Notes: generated from the sequence alone by a model not told the origin. Shown: positions 17,592 to 25,887, counted from the stretch's first letter. The stretch is 64,000 nt of DNA from JBOGOC01 sp050747525 (GCA_050747525.1 JBOGOC010000097.1:85388-149387), one strand, 5' to 3'. Made by a program: numbers and translations.

Positions 17592-17606
17592 CTGACCACC
17601 GGTCAG
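17592..17606. promoter_or_regulatory. Probable TetR operator
   Basis: CTGACC-acc-GGTCAG is a perfect 6+6 inverted repeat with a 3-nt centre, typical of TetR/AcrR operators (TGACC..GGTCA half-sites). It begins two bases after the -10 box, so a bound repressor would block transcription initiation of the gene at 17634. Confidence 0.6.
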
Positions 17607-17633
17607 AAGCGCAAGCCCCATGGGAGGTGTTCG

Positions 17634-19736
17634 ATGCTCCACCACCGTGCTCGCGTGATCCCGTCATCCGGCCTCGTCCTCTTACTCTTCGCCACCGGTT
17701 GTCTCTCCGCCGCCGGCGATGACACAGTCGTCCAGCAGGACCGTGTCATTGCCGGCGGCCCCAACGACTCCCTGGAGGTCCGCCACATCGTCCTGCGAGG
17801 GACCAACGAGCAGATCGGACGCGCGCTGGCCGAGATCGCCAAGGAGCGCTACGGCGTCCGGCCCAATCCCGCCATGGATCCCCTGCAGATGCGCGCTCAG
17901 CGCCGTTACCTCGAGCGCAATTACCCCATCCTCCTCGACCGCATGCGCGGCGTCGCGGCGGCGTACGGCAGATCGATCGAGGAGGACGGCTGGGACTTCA
18001 CGACGCTCATGTTCACCGACCTGCGAGCCGGCTGCTCCGTCGCGCACCTGCCGCCGTCGTCGACTGCGAACGGCAAGAGCGTGGTGAGCCGCGACTACGA
18101 CTTCACGACCGGCGCCCTCAACTTCGGGTTCCTCGAGGAGGGGATGCTGCATCCGACCGCCCGCCCCTACCTGCTCGAGCTTCACCCCGATCGTGGGTAC
18201 GCCTCCATCGCGATGGTCGCCTATGACCTCCTGAGCGGCGTGCTCGACGGCATCAACTCCGAAGGTCTTACCGTCACTCTGGCCTTGGACGACACGCTCG
18301 TTTCCAGCAACGCCACGGAGCCGACACGGGGCCCGGCCGTGGGCCTCCACGAGGTGCAGACGCTCCGCCTGCTCCTCGACACGTGCGCCACGGTGGAGGA
18401 GGCGAAGCAGACGCTGATGGCGACCAAGCAGTACTACCAGTACGTCCCCGTCCACTACCTGATCGCGGACCGCAGCGGCAAGGCCTTTGTCTGGGAATAC
18501 TCCGAGTTTCACAACAAGGAGTACGTCATGGAGAGCCCGGGGCAGCCTCTGGTCATGACGAACTTCACGCTCCACAAGCAGCTCGAGGACGGCAAGCCCC
18601 CTTCGGCGGAAAAGGCGAGAGGCGTCTGCAAGCGCTACGCGTACCTGAGCGAGAAGCTCGCGGCCGGGAACCTCGACGACAAGGTCATCCGCGGTTTCCA
18701 CCAGAACGTGGATGCGCAGATGTCGCAGGCGGCCGACCCATCCAGCCCTCCGGAGCGCACCTTCTGGCACGCCTTCTACTATCCGGAGGAGCGCCGGGTG
18801 CGCCTGAGCTACTACCTCAAGGACGAGCCGTTCCCCGGAAACGAGCGCTTCGTACGCCCGGTCCGAACCGACTACCTGGATTTCCGGCTTGAGCCGACGG
18901 AGAGTGTGCCGGCGAAGGCGGAGACACGCTCGGGATCGGCAGCGCCCCCCGCCGCATCGCCGGCCCGCCCGGCACCCTTGGACGCGCAGGCGGCCGTCGA
19001 GGGGGCCGGCGTCGCGTCAGCCATCGAGGCCGCAGGTGGCGGCGTCGAGCTTAAGGGAAAGCGGGTCGTCGGCGTGAGCCTCGACAAGGCGACCAGGCTC
19101 GAGACCGTCATCCCGCTGCTCGGCCAGCTCTCCGACCTCGAATCGTTGAGCCTCGGAAACCCCTCCTTGACCGATGCCGATGTTCGCGCTCTCGAGGGGC
19201 TGCCCAAGCTCCGTACTCTCGGCTTCATGGGAGCGCCCATCGGTGACGCGGCGCTCGAGGTCATGAAGACCTTGCCTTCTCTGCGCCAACTGAACATCAT
19301 CGGCACGAAGGTGACGGACGCCGGTCTCGTGCACCTGCAGGGCCTCACCGCGCTCGAATACCTCGGCCTCAAGGGCACCGCCATCACCGACGCCGGCCTC
19401 GCGCATCTCAAGAACCTCACCGGCCTCAACACCCTCAACCTCGCCGACACCAGAATCACCGGCGTCGGCCTCGTGCACCTCGCCGGCATGAGGCGCCTGG
19501 AGGGCGTGAACCTGTCGAACAACAATGTGACCGACGCCGGTCTCGGACACCTGGGTCGAATGCCCGGCCTCGGCGGCCTCAACCTTGCAGGGACGAAGGT
19601 GACGGATGCCGGCCTCGTCCACCTGAAGCAGCTCCCGAAGCTGACCAAGCTCAACGTGACGGGGACCGCGGTCACGGAGCAAGGCGTGAAGGACGCGAAG
19701 AAGTTCCTGCCCTTCTGGTGCACGGTGACGCGGTAG
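17634..19736 (+). CDS. C45-like Ntn-hydrolase lipoprotein fused to leucine-rich repeats
   Basis: A 700-residue protein. The signal peptide ends in a lipobox (LLLFATGC). Residues 45-430 resemble peptidase family C45 / acyl-CoA:6-APA acyltransferase and related lysosomal-type Ntn hydrolases: TNEQIGRALAEIAKERYG, TTLMFTDLRAGCSVAH with the presumed nucleophilic Cys, SVVSRDYDF, DGINSEGLTVTLALDD. After a Pro/Ala-rich linker (about 430-460) come about eight leucine-rich repeats of the form GLVHLQGLTALEYLGLKGTA with ITDAGL turns. Known C45 enzymes hydrolyse or transfer amide-linked acyl groups after autocleavage before the Cys. Fusion to LRRs is unusual. It is controlled by the divergent TetR-type repressor and should sit on the outer membrane or in the periplasm. 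Confidence 0.75.
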   Translation: MLHHRARVIPSSGLVLLLFATGCLSAAGDDTVVQQDRVIAGGPNDSLEVRHIVLRGTNEQIGRALAEIAKERYGVRPNPAMDPLQMRAQRRYLERNYPILLDRMRGVAAAYGRSIEEDGWDFTTLMFTDLRAGCSVAHLPPSSTANGKSVVSRDYDFTTGALNFGFLEEGMLHPTARPYLLELHPDRGYASIAMVAYDLLSGVLDGINSEGLTVTLALDDTLVSSNATEPTRGPAVGLHEVQTLRLLLDTCATVEEAKQTLMATKQYYQYVPVHYLIADRSGKAFVWEYSEFHNKEYVMESPGQPLVMTNFTLHKQLEDGKPPSAEKARGVCKRYAYLSEKLAAGNLDDKVIRGFHQNVDAQMSQAADPSSPPERTFWHAFYYPEERRVRLSYYLKDEPFPGNERFVRPVRTDYLDFRLEPTESVPAKAETRSGSAAPPAASPARPAPLDAQAAVEGAGVASAIEAAGGGVELKGKRVVGVSLDKATRLETVIPLLGQLSDLESLSLGNPSLTDADVRALEGLPKLRTLGFMGAPIGDAALEVMKTLPSLRQLNIIGTKVTDAGLVHLQGLTALEYLGLKGTAITDAGLAHLKNLTGLNTLNLADTRITGVGLVHLAGMRRLEGVNLSNNNVTDAGLGHLGRMPGLGGLNLAGTKVTDAGLVHLKQLPKLTKLNVTGTAVTEQGVKDAKKFLPFWCTVTR

Positions 19737-19962
19737 GCCAGCAAGGTCGAGGCCGACATCAGCTTCTGAGCTCCGTAGTCCAGTTGAGGACTACGGCGCG
19801 GGAGGCGGCCGTTCCATGCACTCAGCTTGGGGGGCGCGTGTCAACTCCGAAGCCTGAGGCGTGGACTCCAATTCGTAGGCAGGCCGCCGCCTGGGGCATC
19901 CGCATTTACCCGTTGTCTCCTCGCCCGCCGCGCGGTACGATACGGGACAGCTTGGAGTAGGC

Positions 19963-21402
19963 ATGGGGCGTTTCCACCGCGTGCTGCTCGTCTCGGTGGT
20001 GTTCACCGTGGCGGCCCGGCTCGCCTCGGCCGCATGTCCCCCCTTCGATCCCCCCTCGACCGTTGCCGTCGGCGATCATCCCAGTGATCTGGCCGCCGGG
20101 GACGTCAACGGCGACGGCTTCCCCGACCTGGTGGTCGCGAACGCGGATTCGGACAACGTGACCGTCCTTCTAGGCGACGGCGCGGGTTCGTTTACTGTGG
20201 GGCCTTGGACTCCCGTCCTCGACGCCCCCCGAGCCGTCGTCCTCACGGACTTCAACGGTGACTCCCGGCTCGACCTCGCGGTCATCGGGGCCCGCGTGAA
20301 CGATGTGAATTGTCAGACCTTCCTCGGCAATGGCAACGGCACGTTCACCTTGACCCAGAGTCTCGAGAGGAGCGTAGCCCTGGACATGGTGACCGGGGAC
20401 TTCAACGGCGACGGCCACGTCGATATCGCAATCCTCGACTTCAATTCCGCGCCTCCCGACCCGCCGACCGGCGGATACGCGGTGATCTACCTGGGCAACG
20501 GCGACGGGACTGTCCGTTTCCGTGGACTGTATGCGACACCCTTGTTCGGCTTGATCGTCACGAGCGACTTCAACGGGGATGGACACCCGGACCTCGCGGT
20601 GCGGTCGTCAGGACGGGTAACCGTTCTCCTCGGCGTGGGCGACGGGTCGTTCAGCACGATGACGGCTTATGTGGCTGCCGGGGACGGCGACGTCGCGGCT
20701 GGCGACCTCGACGGCGACGGGCGCATCGACCTCGTCGCGGCGGATCTGGCATCGGACGGCGTGTCGGTCCTTCTTGGAGTTGGGAACGGCGCGTTCGGCG
20801 CCGAGACCCGCTACCCGTCTGGGGACGGTCCTTCGGGGATCGCGGTGGTCGATCTCTTCGGCCGCGGCGTGCCGGACATCCTGACCGTGGATCGGAATGG
20901 CGATACCGTCTCGCTGCTGGGGAGCCACGGCGACGGTTCCGTGGGACCGCCCACGGAGTTTGCGGTCGGAGACTTCCCGGTGGCGATCTCGGTCGCGGAC
21001 TTCGACCTGGACGGCCGCCTTGACGTCGCCGTCGCGAACTACAACGCCGACACCGTGTCGGTCCTGCTCGGCAAGAGAGCCGACCGGCCGTGGATCGGGT
21101 TCGAGACGCCGGAGACGATCGTGTGGCAAGCGGTCCCCGGCGCCGTCGCCTACAACGTGTATCGCGGAGCGCTCGCTGACCTCGTGGACCCGAACGCGGA
21201 CGGGCTACCGGACGGGGGCTACGGCGCCTGCTTCGACGATCACGATCCCGATCTGTCCGACACGTCGCTCGTCGATGCGGAGACGCCTTCCGCGGGCGCA
21301 GGCTTCTTCTACGTCGCGAGCGTCGTCGGATCGAGCGGCGATCAGGGGATCGGCCTGACGAGCGCGTGCCTCCCTCGGGCACCGTCTTCCGTTTGTCCCT
21401 AG
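19963..21402 (+). CDS. Secreted FG-GAP/VCBS-repeat protein
   Basis: A 479-residue exported protein with a signal peptide (VLLVSVVFTVAARLASAAC). Residues 35-370 hold about seven FG-GAP/VCBS blades, each with a calcium-binding loop and a VLLG turn (GDVNGDGFPDLVVANADSDN; DFNGDGHVDIAILDF; DLDGDGRIDLVAADLASDGV). Such repeats fold as an integrin-alpha-like propeller that binds ligands extracellularly. The C-terminal 100 residues (PGAVAYNVYRGAL...) look like a fibronectin-III-type module. A Shine-Dalgarno (ttggag) precedes ATG 19963. It lies 226 nt after the LRR gene. No enzyme domain is seen. Confidence 0.8.
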   Translation: MGRFHRVLLVSVVFTVAARLASAACPPFDPPSTVAVGDHPSDLAAGDVNGDGFPDLVVANADSDNVTVLLGDGAGSFTVGPWTPVLDAPRAVVLTDFNGDSRLDLAVIGARVNDVNCQTFLGNGNGTFTLTQSLERSVALDMVTGDFNGDGHVDIAILDFNSAPPDPPTGGYAVIYLGNGDGTVRFRGLYATPLFGLIVTSDFNGDGHPDLAVRSSGRVTVLLGVGDGSFSTMTAYVAAGDGDVAAGDLDGDGRIDLVAADLASDGVSVLLGVGNGAFGAETRYPSGDGPSGIAVVDLFGRGVPDILTVDRNGDTVSLLGSHGDGSVGPPTEFAVGDFPVAISVADFDLDGRLDVAVANYNADTVSVLLGKRADRPWIGFETPETIVWQAVPGAVAYNVYRGALADLVDPNADGLPDGGYGACFDDHDPDLSDTSLVDAETPSAGAGFFYVASVVGSSGDQGIGLTSACLPRAPSSVCP

Positions 21403-21536
21403 ACGGTTGAACCGGCGCCACCAAGCAGCCATCGAAATCATGGGCGCTGATCTGGTGTGGTGAATATCACCGAAATTGAGTGCGACGTTTTTGCCGGAGG
21501 GCGTTATAGGCCGCGAGCCAGCGGAAGAACGCCAAA

Positions 21537-21592
21537 TGGTGCCGGGGCTGGGACTCGAACCCAGATGAGCCAAAGGCCCAGGGGATTTTAAG
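21537..21592 (-). repeat. Partial tRNA-Leu 3' half, attachment-site copy c
   Basis: The plus strand reads tggtgccggggctgggactc, a changed variable arm (gagccaaaggcccag), then gggattttaag, ending exactly at the anticodon-loop position like the other copies. The T stem keeps pairing (ctggg/cccag) although its bases differ from the intact tRNA, so it derives from a different element or host tRNA. The plus frame across the left boundary reads REPAEERQMVPGLGLEPR before a stop, again an integrase-tail pattern. Confidence 0.7.
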
Positions 21593-22025
21593 ATGTCAGC
21601 CTGCCCCGGACGCATAGATCTCCATCAGACCTGATCGTAGCCCATCCCTCTATCGGCGCGTACTTCTGAACGTCTCCAGTCTGCATGAAGTTCGATTCGT
21701 TGTCGGTCAGCGCGATGGAACCCGACAAGTTGGTTACAAGCTGCCGGAGCCCCTCCCGATCTTCCGGGGGAGCCCCCGCCGGGGATTTCTTATCCTTAAC
21801 CTCGCGTCAGAACAGAAAGAGAGACGCAGCCGTCGGACGGCTTTTTCATTAGTCGCCGGAACCGGCCCAAATATAGGGCGGTTGCCATTGGCCCAACCAC
21901 CCGAGGGAGGCTCCGCTCCCACCGGTTTTCTGCATGACACCCTGCCTCCGGGCCGTGTTAGAGGATCAGCGTGAGCGCACGCAGGCCCTGGAGCGCGAGA
22001 TTGGCCAGATCTGGTGAAGTGCCAG
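21593..22025. other. Element arm, family B (copy 1), and non-coding stretch
   Basis: The minus strand is open for about 70 codons, to TAA next to the core. It includes EDREGLRQLVTNLSGSIALT, with the homologous PEDRPLVRNLSGPIGLTD encoded at 26178-26240, so 21701-21768 and 26178-26232 form a second pair of related element ends. No start codon suits the frame and the protein is unidentified. At 21948-22016 a short plus-strand frame ends in ERTQALEREIGQIW; it is not assigned. A terminator lies at 21828-21846. Confidence 0.4.
21828..21846 (+). terminator. Rho-independent terminator
   Basis: agccgt-cgg-acggct, a 6-bp GC-rich stem with a 3-nt loop, is followed directly by a T tract (tttttc, with the stem's final t). 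The orientation suits plus-strand transcripts arriving from the FG-GAP gene or from an element promoter; there is no plus-strand gene immediately upstream. Confidence 0.55.
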
Positions 22026-23453
22026 TCAGGATTCGATGACCGCTTTGACGCGCTTCTCTCTGATCGCTTTCACGAACGCCTTGTGATCGCGCTCGGCCTG
22101 ATCGGCATAGTCGCCCGCAAAGTCGCAGATCGCCTCGTCAAAGGTGCGGCCGGAACCCATGTAGCCCGAGATCATGGCGGCGTCGCCCGAGCGCGCATGG
22201 GCTTGGGCCAGCGCCCACGCGCACGCGTCCGCATATTGTCGCAATAGTTGGGCGTCCATGCTCTCAACGTCAGCCGAGATCTTCATGTCGCGGAGCTGGC
22301 GCACGTAGAAGTGGCGCCCGAGGTGTCCCTGCGTCCACCCCAGGAAGATGTCGCTCGCCGCTTGCATCAGACGCTGGCCGACGACGACGCGCTGGCCGTG
22401 GTTGCCGTGAAGACTCCTCCCGGCATGAGGCTCAAGCACGGACGCGTTCGCCTGCTTGATCTGCAGGAACAGCGGGTCGTCATCGGCGGCCATGTAGAGC
22501 GCGACCAGGCACGCGGTACCGACGCTGCCCACGCCGACGACCTTCAGCGCCATGTCGCAAAGATGAAAGCGGTCGAAGAGCACGCGGATCTGCTCGGGCA
22601 GAGATTCGCGGTAGAACGCCCACGCTGCCTTGATTTCCTTGCTGCCCTCGTATTTCTTGAGCAGGGGGTGGTGGAAGATGAGCGGCGGGTTGTCCTTGAT
22701 GCGCGGAGTGGAGCCATCGTACTCGGCCAGCTTTGGGAAATCGTGCTCGGCGGCAGTGCGCGCGCGCGCCTTCTCCAGTGTTGTCTCCATACGCGCGCGC
22801 TCCTTTTCGTCCGGCACCGAATCGACCAGGCGCTGGATGTCGATTCTGTCGTACCAGATGTCCAGCGCCTTCATGAAGGAATACTCCGCAATGTGTTCCC
22901 GGTACGAGCGCACCGCGGCGCGGGCGGCGCGCGCCGACTCGGTCTGCTTGAGCTGGATGTGGCGCCCGGCCAGGACCACGCTGGCGGTCAAGCGCTTGAG
23001 GTCCCATTCCCATGGAGCAGGAAGCGTTTCGTCCAGGTCATTGACGTCGAAGATCACGCCGCGCTCGGGCGTGGCAAAGACGCCGAAGTTCGAGAGGTGG
23101 GCGTCACCGCAGGCCTGCACCCTGAGGCCGGAGCTTGGGGTGTGAGCCAGGTCGGCGGCCATGATCGCGGCGGACCCGCGATAAAAGGCGAAGGGCGACC
23201 GAGACATCCGACCGTGGCGAATCGGCAGAAGCTCCTGCAGCCTGCCCTCGTTCGCCGCGAGGACAATCTCGACCGGATCACGCCGGTCCTTGGGCGGCTT
23301 CCATCCGCTATGCTCCTCGCGGGGCACAGAGTCGCGCAGCGCCCTGCCCTCAGCCCGGCGCTCGGCCCGAGGGCGAAGCGGCGCCACGCTGGGCGCCTTG
23401 GAGTCACGATTCGTCCCAACGGCTCGGAGCCGCTCCTTCGCCTGGGTCTTCAT
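22026..23453 (-). CDS. DUF2252 family protein
   Basis: A 475-residue cytosolic protein that matches DUF2252 over its full length. Conserved blocks are RMSRSPFAFYRGSAAIMAAD, GLRVQACGDAHLSNFGVFAT, IFDVNDLDETLPAPWEWDLK, VGVGSVGTACLVALYM and GYMGSGRTFDEAICDFA. The GDAHLSNFG and FDVNDLDE blocks resemble the catalytic and Mg-binding loops of aminoglycoside-phosphotransferase/kinase-like folds, suggesting a phosphotransferase with unknown substrate. It stands alone on the minus strand between attachment copies c and d. Start ATG 23453. Confidence 0.8.
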   Translation of the reverse strand: MKTQAKERLRAVGTNRDSKAPSVAPLRPRAERRAEGRALRDSVPREEHSGWKPPKDRRDPVEIVLAANEGRLQELLPIRHGRMSRSPFAFYRGSAAIMAADLAHTPSSGLRVQACGDAHLSNFGVFATPERGVIFDVNDLDETLPAPWEWDLKRLTASVVLAGRHIQLKQTESARAARAAVRSYREHIAEYSFMKALDIWYDRIDIQRLVDSVPDEKERARMETTLEKARARTAAEHDFPKLAEYDGSTPRIKDNPPLIFHHPLLKKYEGSKEIKAAWAFYRESLPEQIRVLFDRFHLCDMALKVVGVGSVGTACLVALYMAADDDPLFLQIKQANASVLEPHAGRSLHGNHGQRVVVGQRLMQAASDIFLGWTQGHLGRHFYVRQLRDMKISADVESMDAQLLRQYADACAWALAQAHARSGDAAMISGYMGSGRTFDEAICDFAGDYADQAERDHKAFVKAIREKRVKAVIES

Positions 23454-23746
23454 GCCTTGCCTCCCGGCTGCGTCGGCTCTGAGTGACGACGGAATCTTCC
23501 GGCTTGCTGGCCACTGCCGGTGGCGACGGTCTCAACTCCACGAGCACCCGACGCCCGGGGGGTAGTCGACACAATGGCCGGTCGTTTCACCCGTTTTCCC
23601 TCAACGGAGCTTAGTGGACGGCAACCCCAATTGCACGGCTGGGCGGGCGGTGTCAACCAAGGCCGGGCGACCACCGTCGCGCCCTGGACTTCCTCGCACT
23701 CAGCGAGGCCCTGATGCGGGACTTCAAGCACCAGAGGAGGATCCCC

Positions 23747-24060
23747 GTGAGGTTCGTGCTCGTCTCGGCCATCGCTGTTCTGGCTGCCGCGATGAATGCC
23801 TTTGCCCGTGTGGGCCCGCCGGGCCTGGAGCCGGCGGGAAAGCATTACCAGGCCGCACGAGGAGCCATCACGAAGGGCGACAAGGACGAGGCAATCCTCG
23901 AGCTGAGGCCCGCGCTGCAGGACAATTCTCTCGATGCCTCGTCGCACCACCTGCTGGGCTGCCTGCTGGCGCAGCAGGGTGAGGAAGAGCAGTCCATCGG
24001 TGGCGTTTCACCACGCGCAGGCCATCGATCCCACCCCATCCGGAGGTGCTCCCTTCCGCG
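23747..24060 (+). pseudogene. Truncated, frameshifted TPR protein
   Basis: GTG 23747 follows agaggagg and opens a signal peptide (VRFVLVSAIAVLAAAMNAFA). A TPR pair follows (KHYQAARGAITKGDKDEAIL, then ELRPALQDNSLDASSHHLLG and CLLAQQGEEEQSI). Near 24000 the reading frame shifts: the next helix (AFHHAQAIDPTPSG) continues in another frame and then fades into non-coding sequence before attachment copy d. It is most likely a deletion-truncated exported TPR protein with an added frameshift. Confidence 0.5.
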
Positions 24061-24144
24061 CCCGCCGGCAGGTGACACCGCCGCTCTCCAAGGGCATCGG
24101 GGCCCGCACGGTCCTCCTTTCGCAAGTCTGAAGGACCAAGGCAG

Positions 24145-24255
24145 ATGGACACTTGGCCCTCCAACCTCGACGATCCCACCATCGCGCAACTCATTGATCA
24201 CATGGTGCCGGGGCTGGGACTCGAACCCAGATGGCCTTGCGGCGGGAGATTTTAA
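24145..24255 (+). pseudogene. Tail of a tRNA-Leu-targeting integrase (copy d)
   Basis: The plus strand reads KSEGPRQMDTWPSNLDDPTI, then AQLIDHMVPGLGLEPRW, to TAA 24253 within the tRNA-derived core. It parallels the tail at 12130-12252 (both begin MDT and share LxxPTxAQxIxxMVPG). No recombinase catalytic domain remains upstream; the preceding sequence is the truncated TPR gene. Confidence 0.5.
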
Positions 24256-24256
24256 G
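24203..24256 (-). repeat. Partial tRNA-Leu 3' half, attachment-site copy d
   Basis: Starts tggtgccggggctgggactc and ends gagattttaag, with a shortened variable arm. Like the other copies it spans anticodon loop to CCA on the minus strand and lacks the 5' half. Its left flank is an integrase tail and its right flank is the family-A arm (24257-24376). Confidence 0.75.
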
Positions 24257-24376
24257 GCGAAACGGGAAGGGCAATGAAATCAGTAAGTTACTAACTCGTT
24301 GCCCTCTCCCGTTTACGAGGGTTACGGGGAGCGACCGCATTTTACGAGGGTTATGGACACCCAGATGGACACCTGA
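24257..24376. repeat. Element arm, family A (copy 2)
   Basis: Second copy of the 12254-12372 sequence. The inverted repeat is gaaacgggaagggcaa (24259-24274) with ttgccctctcccgttt (24299-24314), around the same loop (agtaagttactaact). The direct repeats are cgagggttacgg (24316-24327) and cgagggttatgg (24345-24356), again 29 nt apart. Differences between the copies lie mostly in the stem and include the bulge position. Confidence 0.65.
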
Positions 24377-24518
24377 GCCGGCCATGGCTGGTCTCGGACC
24401 GACCTGGTCGTCATGCGTCATCTCTATGATCTCGAGCGCGTCCCGTGGCATGAACTCCCAGGCTCCGGTTGATGTCGCGCCCCTCTGTAAGGGGCCGGCC
24501 CCGACAGCGACTAACGAG

Positions 24519-25037
24519 ATGGACGAAGCGGACATGAAGCCAGCGGGCGAGGAACAAGAGTTCCTGGAGGTCCTGAACCGCTACCAGCCCGTCCTCCGGC
24601 GTGTATCCCGGATGTACGCGGACAGTCCCGAGGAGCGTGAAGACCTGCTTCAGGAGACGATCTACCAGCTGTGGAGAAGCTATCCGACGTTTCGGGGTGA
24701 ATCCTCGCACGGCACGTGGGTCTACCGCGTGGCGCTCAACACGGCCATCAGCGCCCTGCGACGAAGGGTGAAGCGGCCCAAGGAGGTGCCACTCGAAGCG
24801 GCGGCCCAACTTGGGACACCGCCTGGCCCATGGGGCTCCGAATCCGAGAGGGTCCGCCTGTTGTACGGGATGATCCAGAAGCTGAATCCGGTGGACCGCG
24901 CGCTGGCGCTGCTCTACCTGGAGGATCTGAGCTACAAGGAGCTGTCGAGCATTCTCGGGATCTCGGAGAGCAACATCGGCGTGAAGCTGAACCGGCTGAA
25001 GGCCAAGCTCCAGAGCTTCGCGAAGGAGCTGCGATGA
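24519..25037 (+). CDS. ECF RNA polymerase sigma factor
   Basis: A 172-residue sigma-70 family protein with canonical regions. Region 2 is at about residues 18-80 (NRYQPVLRRVSRMYADSPEE, REDLLQETIYQLWRSYPTF, then TWVYRVALNTAISALRRR). Region 4 is at about 115-165 (LNPVDRALALLYLEDLSYKE, LSSILGISESNIGVKLNRLK). ATG 24519 is the chosen start because residues upstream in the open frame come from the element arm; ATG 24534 is also possible. It overlaps by 4 nt the membrane-protein gene that follows, a typical sigma/anti-sigma coupling. Confidence 0.85.
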   Translation: MDEADMKPAGEEQEFLEVLNRYQPVLRRVSRMYADSPEEREDLLQETIYQLWRSYPTFRGESSHGTWVYRVALNTAISALRRRVKRPKEVPLEAAAQLGTPPGPWGSESERVRLLYGMIQKLNPVDRALALLYLEDLSYKELSSILGISESNIGVKLNRLKAKLQSFAKELR

Positions 25038-25633
25038 CCGACCTGGACGCACTGAAAAGGATTTGGCGGGAGTCAACCTGCCCTCCCGACTTGGATCCCC
25101 TCGGTAAGGAGGAGCTCATGGCGATGATTCAAACCCGAGCGGCCGACATCAAGCAAAGGACGATGGACCGAGTGCGGGTGGAGAGCTACAACTATCTTGC
25201 CCTTGTGCTGATCCCAGCCCTGCTGCTGCTTTTCAGCCAGGGCCAGACCATGCGGGCGCTTCTCGGAGTCGTCGGCCTGCTCGCGGCGCTCGGGCCGATC
25301 CTCGCAGCGCTCGCGTACAAGGAATACCGGCTCAGCAGCCTTCCCCTGGGTGGCACGTTGAAGGGATCGCTGGAATCAATGCTCGCGGCTGTCGACTCTA
25401 CCTCGAGCCTCTACATGACCACGTACATGCTCTGCGTGACCCTCGCGGTCGCGGTGGGCGAAGGGATTCTCGCCTGGCGCTACGGCGTGCACTGGATCCC
25501 GATGATCGCACTCGTCGCCGGCATCGCCTTCGTGGTCTGGGCTTATCGCAGCGGCCAGGGTTACCTTCGCGGGATGTTCGGATCGATTCGGCGGGAGTTG
25601 GCCGACTGCCTGCGAGAGCTCGAACAAGCCTAG
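25034..25633 (+). CDS. Four-helix membrane protein, putative anti-sigma partner
   Basis: A 199-residue protein. A cytosolic N-terminus (MTDLDALKRIWRES...) is followed by two close transmembrane helices (YLALVLIPALLLLFSQ; ALLGVVGLLAALGPILAALA). A loop then leads to two more helices (MLCVTLAVAVGEGILAW; WIPMIALVAGIAFVVWAY) and a cytosolic amphipathic C-terminus. There is no zinc-finger motif. It starts inside the sigma-factor stop (ATGA) and has the size and layout of membrane partners of ECF sigma factors, but the anti-sigma role is inferred from context only. The selenoprotein gene starts 14 nt after its stop. Confidence 0.65.
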   Translation: MTDLDALKRIWRESTCPPDLDPLGKEELMAMIQTRAADIKQRTMDRVRVESYNYLALVLIPALLLLFSQGQTMRALLGVVGLLAALGPILAALAYKEYRLSSLPLGGTLKGSLESMLAAVDSTSSLYMTTYMLCVTLAVAVGEGILAWRYGVHWIPMIALVAGIAFVVWAYRSGQGYLRGMFGSIRRELADCLRELEQA

Positions 25634-25647
25634 AGGAGGGGCTGGCA

Positions 25648-25887
25648 TTGGAAAAAGTGACCATTCGCTATTGCTTCGTCTGACCCATCAAACAATCGAT
25701 GGCGGCCAGTCTGGCTGCCCGGCTCAGAAACGAATGCGCCGCACAAGTGGAGACCATCCGGGGAGGGTTGGGAGAGTTCACCGTCCTCGTGGGCGACGAA
25801 GAGGTGGTGAGCACAAGCCGCCTCTGGTACCCCGACCTCGCCGAGACATTCCGGGCGGTTCAGACGCGCGTCCGGAATGAGCGCTGA
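25648..25887 (+). CDS. SelW/Rdx-like selenoprotein with in-frame UGA (Sec)
   Basis: An 80-codon frame that is continuous only if TGA 25681-25683 is read as selenocysteine. The start is TTG 25648, with gaggagggg 6 nt upstream. The N-terminus reads MEKVTIRYCFVUPIKQS: a beta strand and then the CxxU redox motif of the SelW/SelT/SelH/Rdx thioredoxin-like family, at residues 9-12. The rest also fits Rdx proteins: a helix (MAASLAARLRNECAAQVETI), the GLGEFTVLVGDEEVVSTSRL hairpin, then YPDLAETFRAVQTRV. These small proteins are thought to reduce disulfides through a selenenylsulfide. A stem-loop at 25701-25719 can serve as SECIS. Ordinary gene calling would begin at ATG 25699 and miss the active site. 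It is the third gene of the sigma-factor operon. Selenocysteine machinery is not in this window. Confidence 0.8.
25701..25719 (+). promoter_or_regulatory. Candidate bacterial SECIS stem-loop
   Basis: ggcggcca-gtc-tggctgcc folds as an 8-bp stem (one G-U pair) with apical loop GUC, 17 nt after the UGA codon. The loop has the G-U expected of bacterial SECIS elements and lies 28 nt from the UGA, within the usual range and a little farther than in E. coli fdhF. Confidence 0.55.

Noticed and set aside
21804..21815. An in-frame TGA upstream of the minus-strand family-B peptide as a third selenocysteine codon
   Set aside because: The sequence before it is not protein-like, and there is no neighbouring Cys or redox motif.
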